Shown here one piece after another: positions 46,825 to 54,782 of a stretch of DNA of 64,000 nt (positions are counted from its first letter, which is position 1; every line of letters starts with the position of its first letter). The notes under the pieces were generated by a model. That model had not been told where the DNA came from, did not search any database, and saw only the letters and a list, made by a program, of their open reading frames with translations. The position numbers and the translations under genes were made by a program. Source of the DNA: Methylobacterium iners (GTDB lineage Bacteria > Pseudomonadota > Alphaproteobacteria > Rhizobiales > Beijerinckiaceae); NCBI RefSeq assembly GCF_022179305.1, contig NZ_BPQP01000017.1, positions 1 through 64,000 of the forward strand. Reading direction: 5' to 3'.

Positions 46825-47049
46825 TCGCGGGAAGCGTTCCTTGATGCGCGCGCAACCCCACTCGCGTAACGGCCCCGGCAAACGGGTGTTCACCTCAATC
46901 CCGATCTCATCGTAGGGAGACGCTCCCGCAGTGACATAGCTGTACCACTTCCAGCCGAGGATTCCGACGAGCGAGAGAACTCCGACCAAAACCGCTGTGA
47001 CGATGATCGATACTGGGCTGTTGGCAGACCTGCGAGGCGCTGTGTTCAT
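46786..47049 (-). CDS. single-span membrane protein, 87 aa
   Basis: From the ATG at 47049: a short basic start, one hydrophobic helix (VSIIVTAVLVGVLSLVGILG), then a periplasmic part with WGCARIKERFPRSVPPYGCE, where two cysteines could pair. The longer reading to 47154 adds arginine-rich sequence and is unlikely. It follows the HNH gene on the same strand with a 102-base gap. Confidence 0.6.
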   Translation of the reverse strand: MNTAPRRSANSPVSIIVTAVLVGVLSLVGILGWKWYSYVTAGASPYDEIGIEVNTRLPGPLREWGCARIKERFPRSVPPYGCEPGQR

Positions 47050-47150
47050 GGCGATTCCGATAGCACAAAGCGACGATCGTGCCGGAGGTGAGGCGAACCC
47101 CGCCGTCAACTCGGAAGCAGGCGGGATGATCCGGTCGACGCCAGGACGGA

Positions 47151-47948
47151 TCATCGCGTTCGAACAACTCCTTCGAGCGGAGCTCTGGCGAGGACCTGTC
47201 GAGCCTCGGAGCGTTCCTTAGCCTCCGCCCCACATTTCGTGACATGCACGACCCGGTTGACGACCTGCAGATTGGGAGCGCCCCAATAGCCAAGCAGCAG
47301 CGGCCAAGGCTCATCGCGATGTTCCCGCCAGACTTGGTAGAGTGGCACCCGGTGGTCGACTTCCGCCGTCCGGAGCAGTCGCTTGCCTGAGGAGGAGCAA
47401 CGGTGCCGCTGGTGCGCCTTCAGGGTCCGTACGTGCTCGCTCGGCGCCACCCAGAGCTTCCAGGCCGCAACGCAGGCCGCATGCCAGCGCGCGTTCGTGT
47501 TCGGCTTACTGCTAGCCCAGAGATCCTTGTGCCAGCCGAATCGGTACACGGGCTGCCCGCAGATGCAGCAGTGACCCCGGCCATGAGTGTGAGCTGGTTC
47601 CCGATAGGGTGAGGGTGGCATGCGGAAGGTGGAGGCGAGACCGGTCCCCTTCTCGTTGCCAAGGCGCCACCTCCAACCCTCGGGCGAGCCTGAGCGGGCT
47701 GCCAAGGCTCTTGCAAGGCGGTCAGCGCGCAGGATGTGCGTGCGCCAGTAGCTCTCGACCGCAAGGCGCGGGGTCGGCGGGATCAGCGGTCTTGCAAGGG
47801 CGTGCTGCAGGACCGGCGCTGGAAAGATCGGGGGCAGGGCACGCGCAAGTCTGGCTGTCGCTTGCGCGTTGCGGGTGTCACGCCACTCGGATGCCTTCGT
47901 CATAACTCGCTTCGCGGTATGGAGACGCCAAACTGTGACTTCGGGCAC
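47151..47948 (-). CDS. HNH endonuclease-like protein
   Basis: About 265 residues from the GTG at 47948 (an ATG at 47903 is an alternative). The C-terminal half has a zinc-knuckle-like CCICGQPVYRFGW…WHAAC and then the HNH-type core TAEVDHRVPLYQVWREH followed by WGAPNLQVVNRVVHVTKCGA, with the His-Asn pattern of the beta-beta-alpha-metal fold. Family members of this kind are frequent in Methylobacterium; whether they cut DNA in vivo is unknown. The N-terminal helical half is unfamiliar. It follows a 130-residue gene by 10 bases. Confidence 0.75.
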   Translation of the reverse strand: MPEVTVWRLHTAKRVMTKASEWRDTRNAQATARLARALPPIFPAPVLQHALARPLIPPTPRLAVESYWRTHILRADRLARALAARSGSPEGWRWRLGNEKGTGLASTFRMPPSPYREPAHTHGRGHCCICGQPVYRFGWHKDLWASSKPNTNARWHAACVAAWKLWVAPSEHVRTLKAHQRHRCSSSGKRLLRTAEVDHRVPLYQVWREHRDEPWPLLLGYWGAPNLQVVNRVVHVTKCGAEAKERSEARQVLARAPLEGVVRTR

Positions 47949-47958
47949 TGACAGGAGG

Positions 47959-48351
47959 CTACAGCCATCTTCCGCCCTTGAAAGCCCAGAGTGCAACGCC
48001 ATCGGTTGGCTGGCCAGGGACATTGCGGCGGTAGTGGGTCCGCTGAAATAGAATGCGGTCCGGTTCAATCCCGGACGCTGTCTCGCCGCTCAGGACCAGA
48101 GCACCGCAATAGTCGGAACGCAGGACCCCGAGCGTTGGGTGCACTCCGAACAGCTCCAGCGTCGTCCAGCCGTAGCCTGCGGCCTCCTCCGCGTAATGGT
48201 CGAGGAACGCCACCGCGGCGGCATGCACCGCCTGCCACTTCGCCCCCGCAAGACCGGGGCAGGGCGGCACGCCTGGCTTCAGCGAGAGGAAGGTGTGTCG
48301 CCAAGCTGCGACTTCGGGATGTGCAGTTAAGAAGGCGGGTGAGTCTGACAT
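47959..48351 (-). CDS. hypothetical protein, 130 aa, upstream of the HNH gene
   Basis: MSDSPAFLTAHPEVAAWRHT starts a soluble protein with a helical front (AKWQAVHAAAVAFLDHYAEE) and a beta-rich end (RILFQRTHYRRNVPGQPTDG). The stop is ten bases before the HNH start on the same strand, so the two form an operon. No family is recognised; it might be a partner of the HNH protein. Confidence 0.65.
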   Translation of the reverse strand: MSDSPAFLTAHPEVAAWRHTFLSLKPGVPPCPGLAGAKWQAVHAAAVAFLDHYAEEAAGYGWTTLELFGVHPTLGVLRSDYCGALVLSGETASGIEPDRILFQRTHYRRNVPGQPTDGVALWAFKGGRWL

Positions 48352-48772
48352 GCGATCCGGACGCTGAAGCGGGCCGGATGCGATGAGGCGTCAGGGTTAA
48401 GAGACAGTGAAAACCAGCGTGCGAACTCCATCATGGGGAAAGTCCGCCTTGCTCATGGGGGCACAACGGCGGCGGTGGAGCTGACGTGCAACTTGGTCTG
48501 CATGGCGTCTGGCGGCCAGCCCAAGCGCCCCGCCGCCCGGTCTGATTGTGGGCAGGCGGGGCGCTCGTGTGAGAGATCACGACGGAGCCGATACGCAACT
48601 TGGCTCGCGCAGAGAGTGGGGCTGAGAGGTTAGCCAAGCCTCAACCAACACGGAACAGCTAATCCCAAAACAGGAGCACATCCAAATGGTCGGATGGACA
48701 TTGGAGAGACCGCGCGATCCGGGTTATTGCGCCGCGTCTCGGTATCTCAGCACCCTGAAGCAGGATTGGACC
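48352..48772. other. 421-base gap with one strong hairpin
   Basis: No gene is supported in this stretch. The only feature is the hairpin at 48524-48565. Confidence 0.4.
48524..48565. repeat. long GC-rich hairpin
   Basis: AGCGCCCCGCC-GCCC pairs with GGGC-A-GGCGGGGCGCT, about 15 pairs with an 11-base loop (GGTCTGATTGT). No T-run follows, so it may be an RNA structure or a weak terminator for either strand. Confidence 0.55.
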
Positions 48773-48973
48773 ATGCAGGCCTTCACGTCACCCGCTCCCA
48801 CGATGCACGCCGTCGTGCTGCGCGCATGGTCGGCCGGCGACAACACGGCCGACATCGCGCAGCTGCTCGACGTGAGCGAGCCCGAAGTCGAGCGGATCCT
48901 TGTCGAGGCGCGCGAGGCGCGTCGCATCACGCCACCGCAGGACGGAGATGGCGCAGCACCCCTCAGGACCTGA
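48773..48973 (+). CDS. small helix-turn-helix-like protein, 66 aa
   Basis: From the ATG at 48773: MQAFTSPAPTMHAVVLRAWS, then AGDNTADIAQLLDVSEPEVE and RILVEAREARR. The segment 'AWSAGDNTADIAQLLDVSEPEVERIL' (read as two parts) fits a sigma-70-region-4-like helix-turn-helix. It overlaps the next gene by 26 bases. Confidence 0.55.
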   Translation: MQAFTSPAPTMHAVVLRAWSAGDNTADIAQLLDVSEPEVERILVEAREARRITPPQDGDGAAPLRT

Positions 48974-49336
48974 GCCACCGCGGCCCGGCTGGATCTACAC
49001 GGTCGTCGGCCCCTGGCTCAAGGCGGCCTTCCGAGCCAAGCCGACGGCGGGCATCTACGCACGGCGCGTCAACACGCTGTTCACGTTCGCCAACGAGCGC
49101 CGAGCGCCACCTTCGACCCCCTGACGTTCACAGGCACAGCGCTGAGCGACCGAAACGGCGAGCGCCTCGCGCTCCTGATCTCGGCACGCAGCATGGCGAT
49201 GCGCGGTGAATCCGTGGGGTTGATCGTCCAGTTTTGCGCCGAGAAGGACCGCAGCCGATCAACTTTCAGGTTCCGCCGGCGCCGGTCCTGGGAGCGGATC
49301 GCCGCTGCAGAAAACAAGGGGGATTTGAAAGGGTAA
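48948..49336 (+). pseudogene. unknown gene broken by a frameshift
   Basis: The ATG at 48948 (MAQHPSGPEPPRPGWIYTVV, then YARRVNTLFTFANERR) runs into a stop at 49122. The next frame continues without interruption from about 49100 (ATFDPLTFTGTALSDRNGER, LALLISARSMAMRGESVGLI) to TAA at 49334. Together they would encode one protein of about 130 residues with a single indel near 49095-49110. No known family. Alternatively two genes overlap, but the second lacks a start near its beginning. Confidence 0.5.
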
Positions 49337-49528
49337 ATTGACGATCATTCAGTCTGTGTGATGGCTGACGATCGAGATTGCGCGGCACCGCAAAGATGAT
49401 CAGTGAATGCGAGGGACCAGAAATTAACCTGTCCTGCTGCAATGCATCGATCTGGATTAAAACAGCGAGTTACAACACAGTTTTGCTAGTCACCCATGAG
49501 AGGCGACGGCGCGTCTTACGTCGTAAAG

Positions 49529-49810
49529 TCAAACATGGTTTGACCTTCTATGAAGGGTCTCTCGTACTTGATGGTGGTTACTGCGGAGTCTGACGCCAGG
49601 CTGGTCGCCGGCGACAAACTCTACGCCCGCTTCCTCAAGTGCACGCTGAACAGCTTGCACTTTCGCAAAGAGGCCCGGTAGAGGACCGGAACCGCCAGAC
49701 TCCATCTTGCGGATAGTGTTGACGTTGACTGAGGCACGTTCGGCAAGCGCAACTTGTCCCAAGCCGACCAACGCACGAGCTGCTTTCAATTGGTTGCTAG
49801 TTGTTAGCAT
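49529..49810 (-). CDS. XRE-type helix-turn-helix regulator, 93 aa
   Basis: The helix-turn-helix is LKAARALVGLGQVALAERAS followed by VNVNTIRKMESG; the ending ALEEAGVEFVAGDQPGVRLR is the same as in the copy at 775. It is the intact relative of the broken regulator at 4854-4994. Its ATG at 49810 has a short inverted repeat CCC(ATCGTGA)GGG just upstream. The AT-rich upstream region (49811-49930) suggests a promoter and an operator. No neighbour in the same direction. Confidence 0.75.
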   Translation of the reverse strand: MLTTSNQLKAARALVGLGQVALAERASVNVNTIRKMESGGSGPLPGLFAKVQAVQRALEEAGVEFVAGDQPGVRLRSNHHQVRETLHRRSNHV

Positions 49811-50369
49811 GACCCCTCACGATGGGAGAGATATGTATTGCAACCAAAAAATTGTCGATGTGAGAAACCAAGATCTCCCATATGTAAAATACCTACGTAT
49901 GTTACTTTTTTAACCATACAGTGAAACACTAATCCCCATGTTGCAATGCAACGTGAAAAGGATCGTCTCCGATCAAAGCGATGGCAGATTTTCCCAGCTT
50001 CCAACCGATGCACGTGATGCATCTCATATCGTCGCTGTAGCAAAGCTTCCGAAGCTGGAAACAAGCCTTAGCACCTGTAGAGCTGCAACAGGACCTAGCC
50101 CTCGCGCAGGCGTGATTGCGCGCCCCCGAGGAGATCGAGCCGTGACCGTGACAGGCGCTCAGTCCTCGTCCATGCGAAGACGCATGTCACGCTCACGCTT
50201 GCAGGGCGAATCCACACAAGCAAGACGCTGGTCGGTTGCGGCTCTGCGCCTTCGGCCGACACTGGGCTCAAGTGGGCTAGACGGCTGCGTCCGACCTAAC
50301 GCGGAAATGGAACATCCATTGCCAGCAAGAGCCTTCCGTCTTTTTGAGCGTATAGCATAGGCTGGCCGC
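49811..50369. other. 559-base gap without a supported gene
   Basis: The left 120 bases are AT-rich and form the likely promoter region of the XRE gene. The rest holds only arbitrary frames. A partly symmetrical CAGCTTCC / GGAAGCTG pair lies near 49997 and 50052. Confidence 0.35.
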
Positions 50370-50927
50370 ATGGGACGCTTGACCTTCGGCTTGAATGTCA
50401 CCCTGGACGGTTGCGTCGACCACCAGGAGGGGATCGCTGACGACGAGACGCACGTGTTCTTCACCCACCTGATGGACGCGGGCGGGGCGATGCTGTGGGG
50501 CCGAAGCACCTACGAGATGATGGAGAGCTACTGGCCGGCCGTCGCTCGCGGCGACGTGGAGGCGCCGCCGGCAATACGCGAGTGGGCGATTAAGCTGGAG
50601 GCTAAGCCGAAATACGTGGTGTCGAGGACGCGAAGGCACTTCCCTTGGGGCAACAGCCACCACATCGCTGACGATCTGCGAACAGGCGTGCAGAGGCTCA
50701 AAGACGCGACTCCTGCGGGCGTCCTCCTTGGTAGCGGTAAACTCGCGACCGAACTGGACCGGCTGGATCTGATCGACGAGTACCAGTTCCTCATCCATCC
50801 CAGGATCGCTGGCCACGGCCCGACCCTGTACCAGGGCGGGCTGCCTCTTACGCGACGGCTCAAGCTGGTTTCGGCCAAGCCGCTCCGCAATGGTGCGGTC
50901 GCCATGCACTACCGGCGCGAACGCTAA
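50370..50927 (+). CDS. RibD_C / dihydrofolate reductase-family protein
   Basis: 185 residues with the RibD C-terminal-like reductase fold: the start GRLTFGLNVTLDGCVDH, the cofactor-loop segment MLWGRSTYEMMESYWP, and VLLGSGKLATELDRLDLIDE followed by LIHPRIAGHGPTLYQGG are all typical. The group binds NADPH and reduces pterin- or flavin-related substrates; the actual substrate of this paralogous family is unknown. It is not a housekeeping ribD or folA, which would be longer or differently arranged. Convergent with the broken receiver gene at 50930. Confidence 0.85.
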   Translation: MGRLTFGLNVTLDGCVDHQEGIADDETHVFFTHLMDAGGAMLWGRSTYEMMESYWPAVARGDVEAPPAIREWAIKLEAKPKYVVSRTRRHFPWGNSHHIADDLRTGVQRLKDATPAGVLLGSGKLATELDRLDLIDEYQFLIHPRIAGHGPTLYQGGLPLTRRLKLVSAKPLRNGAVAMHYRRER

Positions 50928-50929
50928 CT

Positions 50930-51139
50930 TCAAGCACCGGGCAAGTTCATGTCGATGAAGGCGAGGTCGGGCTGCGTTGCGGAAGCGAATGCCTTGGCTT
51001 GTACGGACTTCGCTGCAGGCCCATGCACGTGATGTTTGATATCTTTGAGAAGGTTGATGAGGTTAAGGGCGATCAGTGCCTCGATTTCAACGATCAAGGC
51101 CGATTCTGAATTCAACGCTTTGTTCGACGCCTTTATCAT
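50930..51139 (-). pseudogene. truncated, degenerate response-regulator receiver domain
   Basis: On the minus strand the protein reads ALIVEIEALIALNLINLLKD, then AKAFASATQPDLAFIDMNLP and stops. This is the first half of a CheY-like domain up to the phosphoacceptor Asp, where the intact pattern would be ALIVEDE…DLALIDVNL. The acidic residues after the first strand are altered (VEIEA) and the chain ends after about 69 residues. The C-terminal half is absent in the following sequence, so it cannot work as a receiver. Confidence 0.65.
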
Positions 51140-51353
51140 GCGGTTACAATGCGAGGTGCCGTCGCAGAGTTCGGGGCTGCACCATGCACCGCGGTGTCAA
51201 CTACCGGTAAGATGTTTTCGGCGGAACGAAGGCAGCAACTAGGAAAGCCCCCGGGAGGCGATTGCGGATTTATAATTTTCACGGAAACGAACGCGGCCTT
51301 CATGCTTTCTGGTTCTGCTTGGACAACTTGCCGCGCAGAAACCTGCTCGCTCC

Positions 51354-51896
51354 CTAGCCTGTGCGGGTTTCGTAATCGCTCTCAAGCCGTCTGCTGAGCG
51401 ACTCGTCAATCGCTTCCGCGCGGGCAACTGCGGAGCGCGTCCGGAAGCGTTCGACATATCGCAGCAGCTCGAGCTTCGACGGTACGAGCTTGAGGTTCAT
51501 GGTCCAGCCGAGCGCTGTGGCCCACAGGACGTCTGCAGCCGTAAACCGTTTGCCGAACAGGTAGGGTCCCTTTCGGACTTGCGATGTTAGCAGGTCCATC
51601 AATGCGTCGTAGCTGCCGTATGGCGACATCGACTGAGGTCCCGGACCGCGCTTCATGGCTTGATCGACGACCGCAGGCTCGAAGGAGGAACCGTAGAGAA
51701 CAAGCCAGCGCAAGTAGCAACCGCGCAGAGGGTCGCCGAGCGCCGGGGCGAGTTTCGCCTCGGGATAGAGGTCAGCGAGATAGATGAAGATGGCCGCCTG
51801 CTCGGTGACGACGACATCGCCGTGTTCGATCGCCGGCACCTTCCCGAGCGGATTAATGGACAGGAAGGCGGGCGCCCACTGTTCACCGGCCTTCAT
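51354..51896 (-). CDS. glutathione S-transferase, possibly without a start codon
   Basis: From the ATG at 51896 the chain has the GST C-terminal domain (SSFEPAVVDQAMKRG, then GPYLFGKRFTAADVLWATAL, the conserved N-capping box FTAAD) and part of the thioredoxin-like domain (INPLGKVPAIEHGDVVVTEQ). The missing first strand and helix are encoded in frame upstream (LAPAPGHPKRRQALEELG, back to about 51990). No ATG, GTG or TTG precedes them in that frame. Either translation starts at a rare codon or the start was lost. GSTs conjugate glutathione to electrophiles. Confidence 0.75.
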   Translation of the reverse strand: MKAGEQWAPAFLSINPLGKVPAIEHGDVVVTEQAAIFIYLADLYPEAKLAPALGDPLRGCYLRWLVLYGSSFEPAVVDQAMKRGPGPQSMSPYGSYDALMDLLTSQVRKGPYLFGKRFTAADVLWATALGWTMNLKLVPSKLELLRYVERFRTRSAVARAEAIDESLSRRLESDYETRTG

Positions 51897-52280
51897 GTCG
51901 AGCGTGCGTAGCTCGTAGTCAGCCCCAAGCTCCTCTAGAGCCTGTCGTCGCTTGGGGTGGCCGGGAGCGGGAGCGAGGCAGAGGACGTCGTCAGACTGCG
52001 TGATAGCTCTTATGGCAGGTCGTCTGGCGGGCGAGATACCAACAAAACCGCGATCTACTAGCCATCACCAGACCGCACCGAAGGCAGTCACAGCGCCGCG
52101 GACGGCGAGGGACGCTCGCGGCGGCCCCGACTGACCTACTTGAAAAATCGTGTGGATGCGATGCTCCGATCTCTATCTCGAACACGTCGCCCAACGGGAA
52201 GGCGCGATGATAATGCTTGTGCGTTATATTGGCTCGTCCCAGCGCTTTTTAGAATATAAGTTGATAACATATCACCCGTG
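51897..52280. other. 384-base gap containing the untranslated GST N-terminus
   Basis: Positions about 51897-51990 read in frame as the start of the GST domain (see that entry). The rest shows no supported gene. A run to AT-rich composition begins near 52200. Confidence 0.45.
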
Positions 52281-52739
52281 CTAGGGTATTATTGCGAGAT
52301 TTATATAATCTCCATTTGGAGCGAACACCTTGGAAATCAAAAAATTCGCAGACGCCCTATAAGAACATCGAGGTCCTTCCATACGATAGATCTTTTGATT
52401 ATCAATTAAAAACACTTGAGCTGACTTCTTCGATTTATTGACAAATACGATTCCCAATCTCCCTTCATCGACATAGCGATTGTTTGGGAAGAATTTAAGC
52501 TGTGCAGCATCTTTTGGTAGTTCACGCGCGAGAACATCAGAGGCAAAAGAGTAATCATCTATGTAACATACTAAGTCCCATTCATCAGGTTTAATCTGAG
52601 AAAAATTCGTTGGTTTGTCGATATTTGCTAGTAGAAGATCTGTAAATTTTATGTCATCCCGCGAGATGTCATCGAAAAATAACAAGTATAATATTCCGCC
52701 AACTCCTATCGCCGCAACCGATATTAGTGTTTTGATCAT
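52281..52739 (-). CDS. membrane-anchored protein of an AT-rich islet, 152 aa
   Basis: The N-terminus has one hydrophobic helix (MIKTLISVAAIGVGGILYLL) followed by a soluble domain with KPDEWDLVCYIDDYSFASDV, LGIVFVNKSKKSAQVFLIDN and a final RCSYRASANFLISKVFAPNG. Lys/Ile/Asn/Phe-rich composition and AT-rich codons differ sharply from the surrounding GC-rich genes, a sign of transfer from another source. No known family. The next element is an IS5-type insertion. Confidence 0.6.
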   Translation of the reverse strand: MIKTLISVAAIGVGGILYLLFFDDISRDDIKFTDLLLANIDKPTNFSQIKPDEWDLVCYIDDYSFASDVLARELPKDAAQLKFFPNNRYVDEGRLGIVFVNKSKKSAQVFLIDNQKIYRMEGPRCSYRASANFLISKVFAPNGDYINLAIIP

Positions 52740-52783
52740 TGCGCTCCCCTCGAAATATACAAATACATGCTATCGTTACCAGA

Positions 52784-53586
52784 TTATGTCTTCGAACAGA
52801 GCAAGGGTCGGGTCCTGTATCGCTTGAGCCAGTCGATGGTTGCGGCAAGGCAAAGGATACCGACGAAGCTGCAGGCCGTCTTCTCGTAGCGCGTTGCAAC
52901 TGCGCGCCATTCCTTAAGCCTCGCCTAAAGACGCTCGACCTGATTGCGGTTGTTGTAGATCCAGTTCGGGCAGGCCACGGATGCCTCGTGACGCTGAGGC
53001 GGGATCGCTGGCCGAGCGCCCATATCCCAGATGTGCTCGCGAAGGGCATGGCTGGTGCAGCCGCGGTCACCGACGACCCACTTGGGCATGCTTGGCAACT
53101 GGTCGAGTAGCGGAACTGCGTGAGGCAGTTCATGAGCCTGACCTGATGCCAGCCGGAAGGCGATGGCGCGGCCCAGCCCGTCCGCGATCACGCACGCCTT
53201 AGTGCCATAGCCGCCACGTGATCGGCCAAGAGCTTCACGAGCGTCTCGCTCGGCTGCAGATCCCCCCTTTTGGCGGCCCCGGCCGCCTTCTGGTGTGCGC
53301 GCACGTTCGTGCCGTCGAAAAACACCATTCCGAGCTGGACGCCCCGCTCCTGGACGAGGCTGAGGAGCCGTTCCCAGACTCCGGCACGGGACCAGCGAAT
53401 GAAGATCTGGGCGGCCCGCCACCACGGACACAGGTCCTTTGGAATGGCCCGCCACTTGGCCCCGTTCTGATGCCGCCAAAGGATCGCCGAGAGCGTGCGG
53501 CGGAGATCCTGGGGCGGCGTCTTGGCCTTGGGCCGGCACGCCTCAATCAGCGGCTCCAATTCAGACCATTGCGCGTCGCTCAGCAT
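52784..53586 (-). pseudogene. IS5-type transposase with internal stop
   Basis: The first frame (53188-53586) begins MLSDAQWSELEPLIEACRPK and has GMVFFDGTNVRAHQKAAG. A -1 shift at AAAAGGGGGG leads to the second frame (to 52925), with SRGGYGTKACVIADGLGRAI, KWVVGDRGCTSHALREH and a DDE-like region, ending NRNQVERL. There a TAG replaces the expected TGG (W) and the frame goes on with ARLKEWRAVATRYEKTA and DWLKR. The frameshift is normal for the family; the amber codon is not, so the transposase is probably inactive unless the stop is read through. Confidence 0.75.
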
Positions 53587-53655
53587 CGCCCCTCCTTCCT
53601 CAGGAGGGATAAAACGCAAGCACACCCAATCCGTTTAGGTGACGACAGGCCCTAG
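52789..53655 (-). mobile_element. IS5-family insertion sequence, damaged
   Basis: The element carries a two-frame transposase of the IS5/IS427 type. A slippery run AAAAGGGGGG (minus strand, positions 53262-53271) sits where the frames overlap. Candidate ends resemble each other: GGGCCTGTCGTCAC inward from about 53653 and GGGTCCTGTATCGC inward from about 52809. Exact ends and target duplication could not be fixed by eye. It separates two AT-rich membrane protein genes. Confidence 0.75.
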
Positions 53656-53661
53656 CAGGAC

Positions 53662-54084
53662 CTAGATGGCGGCAGCCCTTCTTTGGTATATCTTTGATGC
53701 GATGAATATACAAAGGTGGGGTATAGTAAAGGCGCACGGCAATAAAAATATATGGAGCACGGAGTCCTTTATCAGAAAGGCCGAATTTAGGTCGAAGAAG
53801 AAAGGTGCGATCAGATAGGCGATCGAGTTCAAGACGAGCAGAATTTGCAATCTACTATTGTTGATATCTGAAATGAGCGCTGGATCGGTCGCCAGAACAA
53901 TCCTTCTGTACACAAAAAAGTAGTACAAGAACGTAACAGCATAAACCGCCTCTGTGAATACGACATACTTAAAGGTAGTTGGCTTCAAAAATGCCGCAAA
54001 GGACGTCAAAAAAAGACAAGCAAAGACGTTAATCATAGTGTGGTATAAGAATGAAAGATGAAAAGCTTCGACGAGCTTCTTCAT
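53662..54084 (-). CDS. four-span membrane protein of the AT-rich islet
   Basis: 140 residues with four hydrophobic segments (for example MINVFACLFLTSFAAFL, VVFTEAVYAVTFLYYFFVYR and FLLPCAFTIPHLCIFIASKI). The Phe/Ile-rich, AT-rich composition matches the neighbouring islet genes. Its 3' end lies seven bases from the IS end, so its last residues (QRRAAAI) may be affected by the insertion. Unknown family. Confidence 0.6.
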   Translation of the reverse strand: MKKLVEAFHLSFLYHTMINVFACLFLTSFAAFLKPTTFKYVVFTEAVYAVTFLYYFFVYRRIVLATDPALISDINNSRLQILLVLNSIAYLIAPFFFDLNSAFLIKDSVLHIFLLPCAFTIPHLCIFIASKIYQRRAAAI

Positions 54085-54407
54085 AGCGCCACCCTTTTAA
54101 TTCTGCATGTGCCCAAGTCACTGATATGGGAAGCTTTCGTTGGTTCATTCCGCTCCTTGACGCCGAGGTTGGCCTAATTCTCGACCTTGATGCTGGCGTC
54201 ATCTGCATGATGGGTATGCTCTAGAGAGCCTTTGCCGTCTGCTCCTATCGAGACGAAGTGCGGATGCAGACTATGCTAGCGATGGCAGCAACCATCTTAA
54301 CACTTTACCAAAGAAAGGATATTCTTCGTGGGCAGATTGCATTCGTCGCCACGATAGATGGCAAGCCGCGCCGCTGTCAGGTCGAAAACTCGCCTGTTCA
54401 ATTTCTT
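54085..54407. other. 323-base gap in the AT-rich islet
   Basis: No gene or repeat was recognised here. The composition is intermediate. Confidence 0.35.
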
Positions 54408-54782
54408 TTAGGGCCTGAACTTGTCTGATATGGCCTTAAATTCTGTCCGGCTCATACGATCTTTCCATAAGAAGCGACTAACAAGAATAAGAAAAGGGAT
54501 CAGGAACGGCAGGCTGTAAAACACTGCGAAGAATACAAACGCAACCGGATGTTCATCAAAAGCTATCCAGCCGGCATCATCACCTGCGATGCTGTAAACT
54601 AGCCCGAAGCTTGTCAATCTATAGAGATTATACAATGCGAAAATAAGGCAAGCTAATAGGAAAAGCTCGCCCATCGTTTCGCTAAGAACGCCGGGTTTGC
54701 TTTGCTTTTTCGCCAGCTTCCAATAGGGGCTTATCCAAAACGCAATCAGGCCTAGAAGGAAGGGTTTCACCAGAGCCCACAT
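54408..54782 (-). CDS. three-span membrane protein of the AT-rich islet
   Basis: 124 residues with hydrophobic segments at about 5-20, 40-58 and 78-104 (MGELFLLACLIFALYNLYRL; VAFVFFAVFYSLPFLIPFLI). The C-terminal end is charged (WKDRMSRTEFKAISDKFRP). Like its neighbours it is AT-rich and without a recognised family. The three membrane proteins and the IS may have been acquired together. Confidence 0.6.
   Translation of the reverse strand: MWALVKPFLLGLIAFWISPYWKLAKKQSKPGVLSETMGELFLLACLIFALYNLYRLTSFGLVYSIAGDDAGWIAFDEHPVAFVFFAVFYSLPFLIPFLILVSRFLWKDRMSRTEFKAISDKFRP

Noticed and set aside
48058-48090. GGTTCAATCCCGG resembling a tRNA T-arm
   Set aside because: It lies inside the coding frame at 47959-48351 and no cloverleaf fits.
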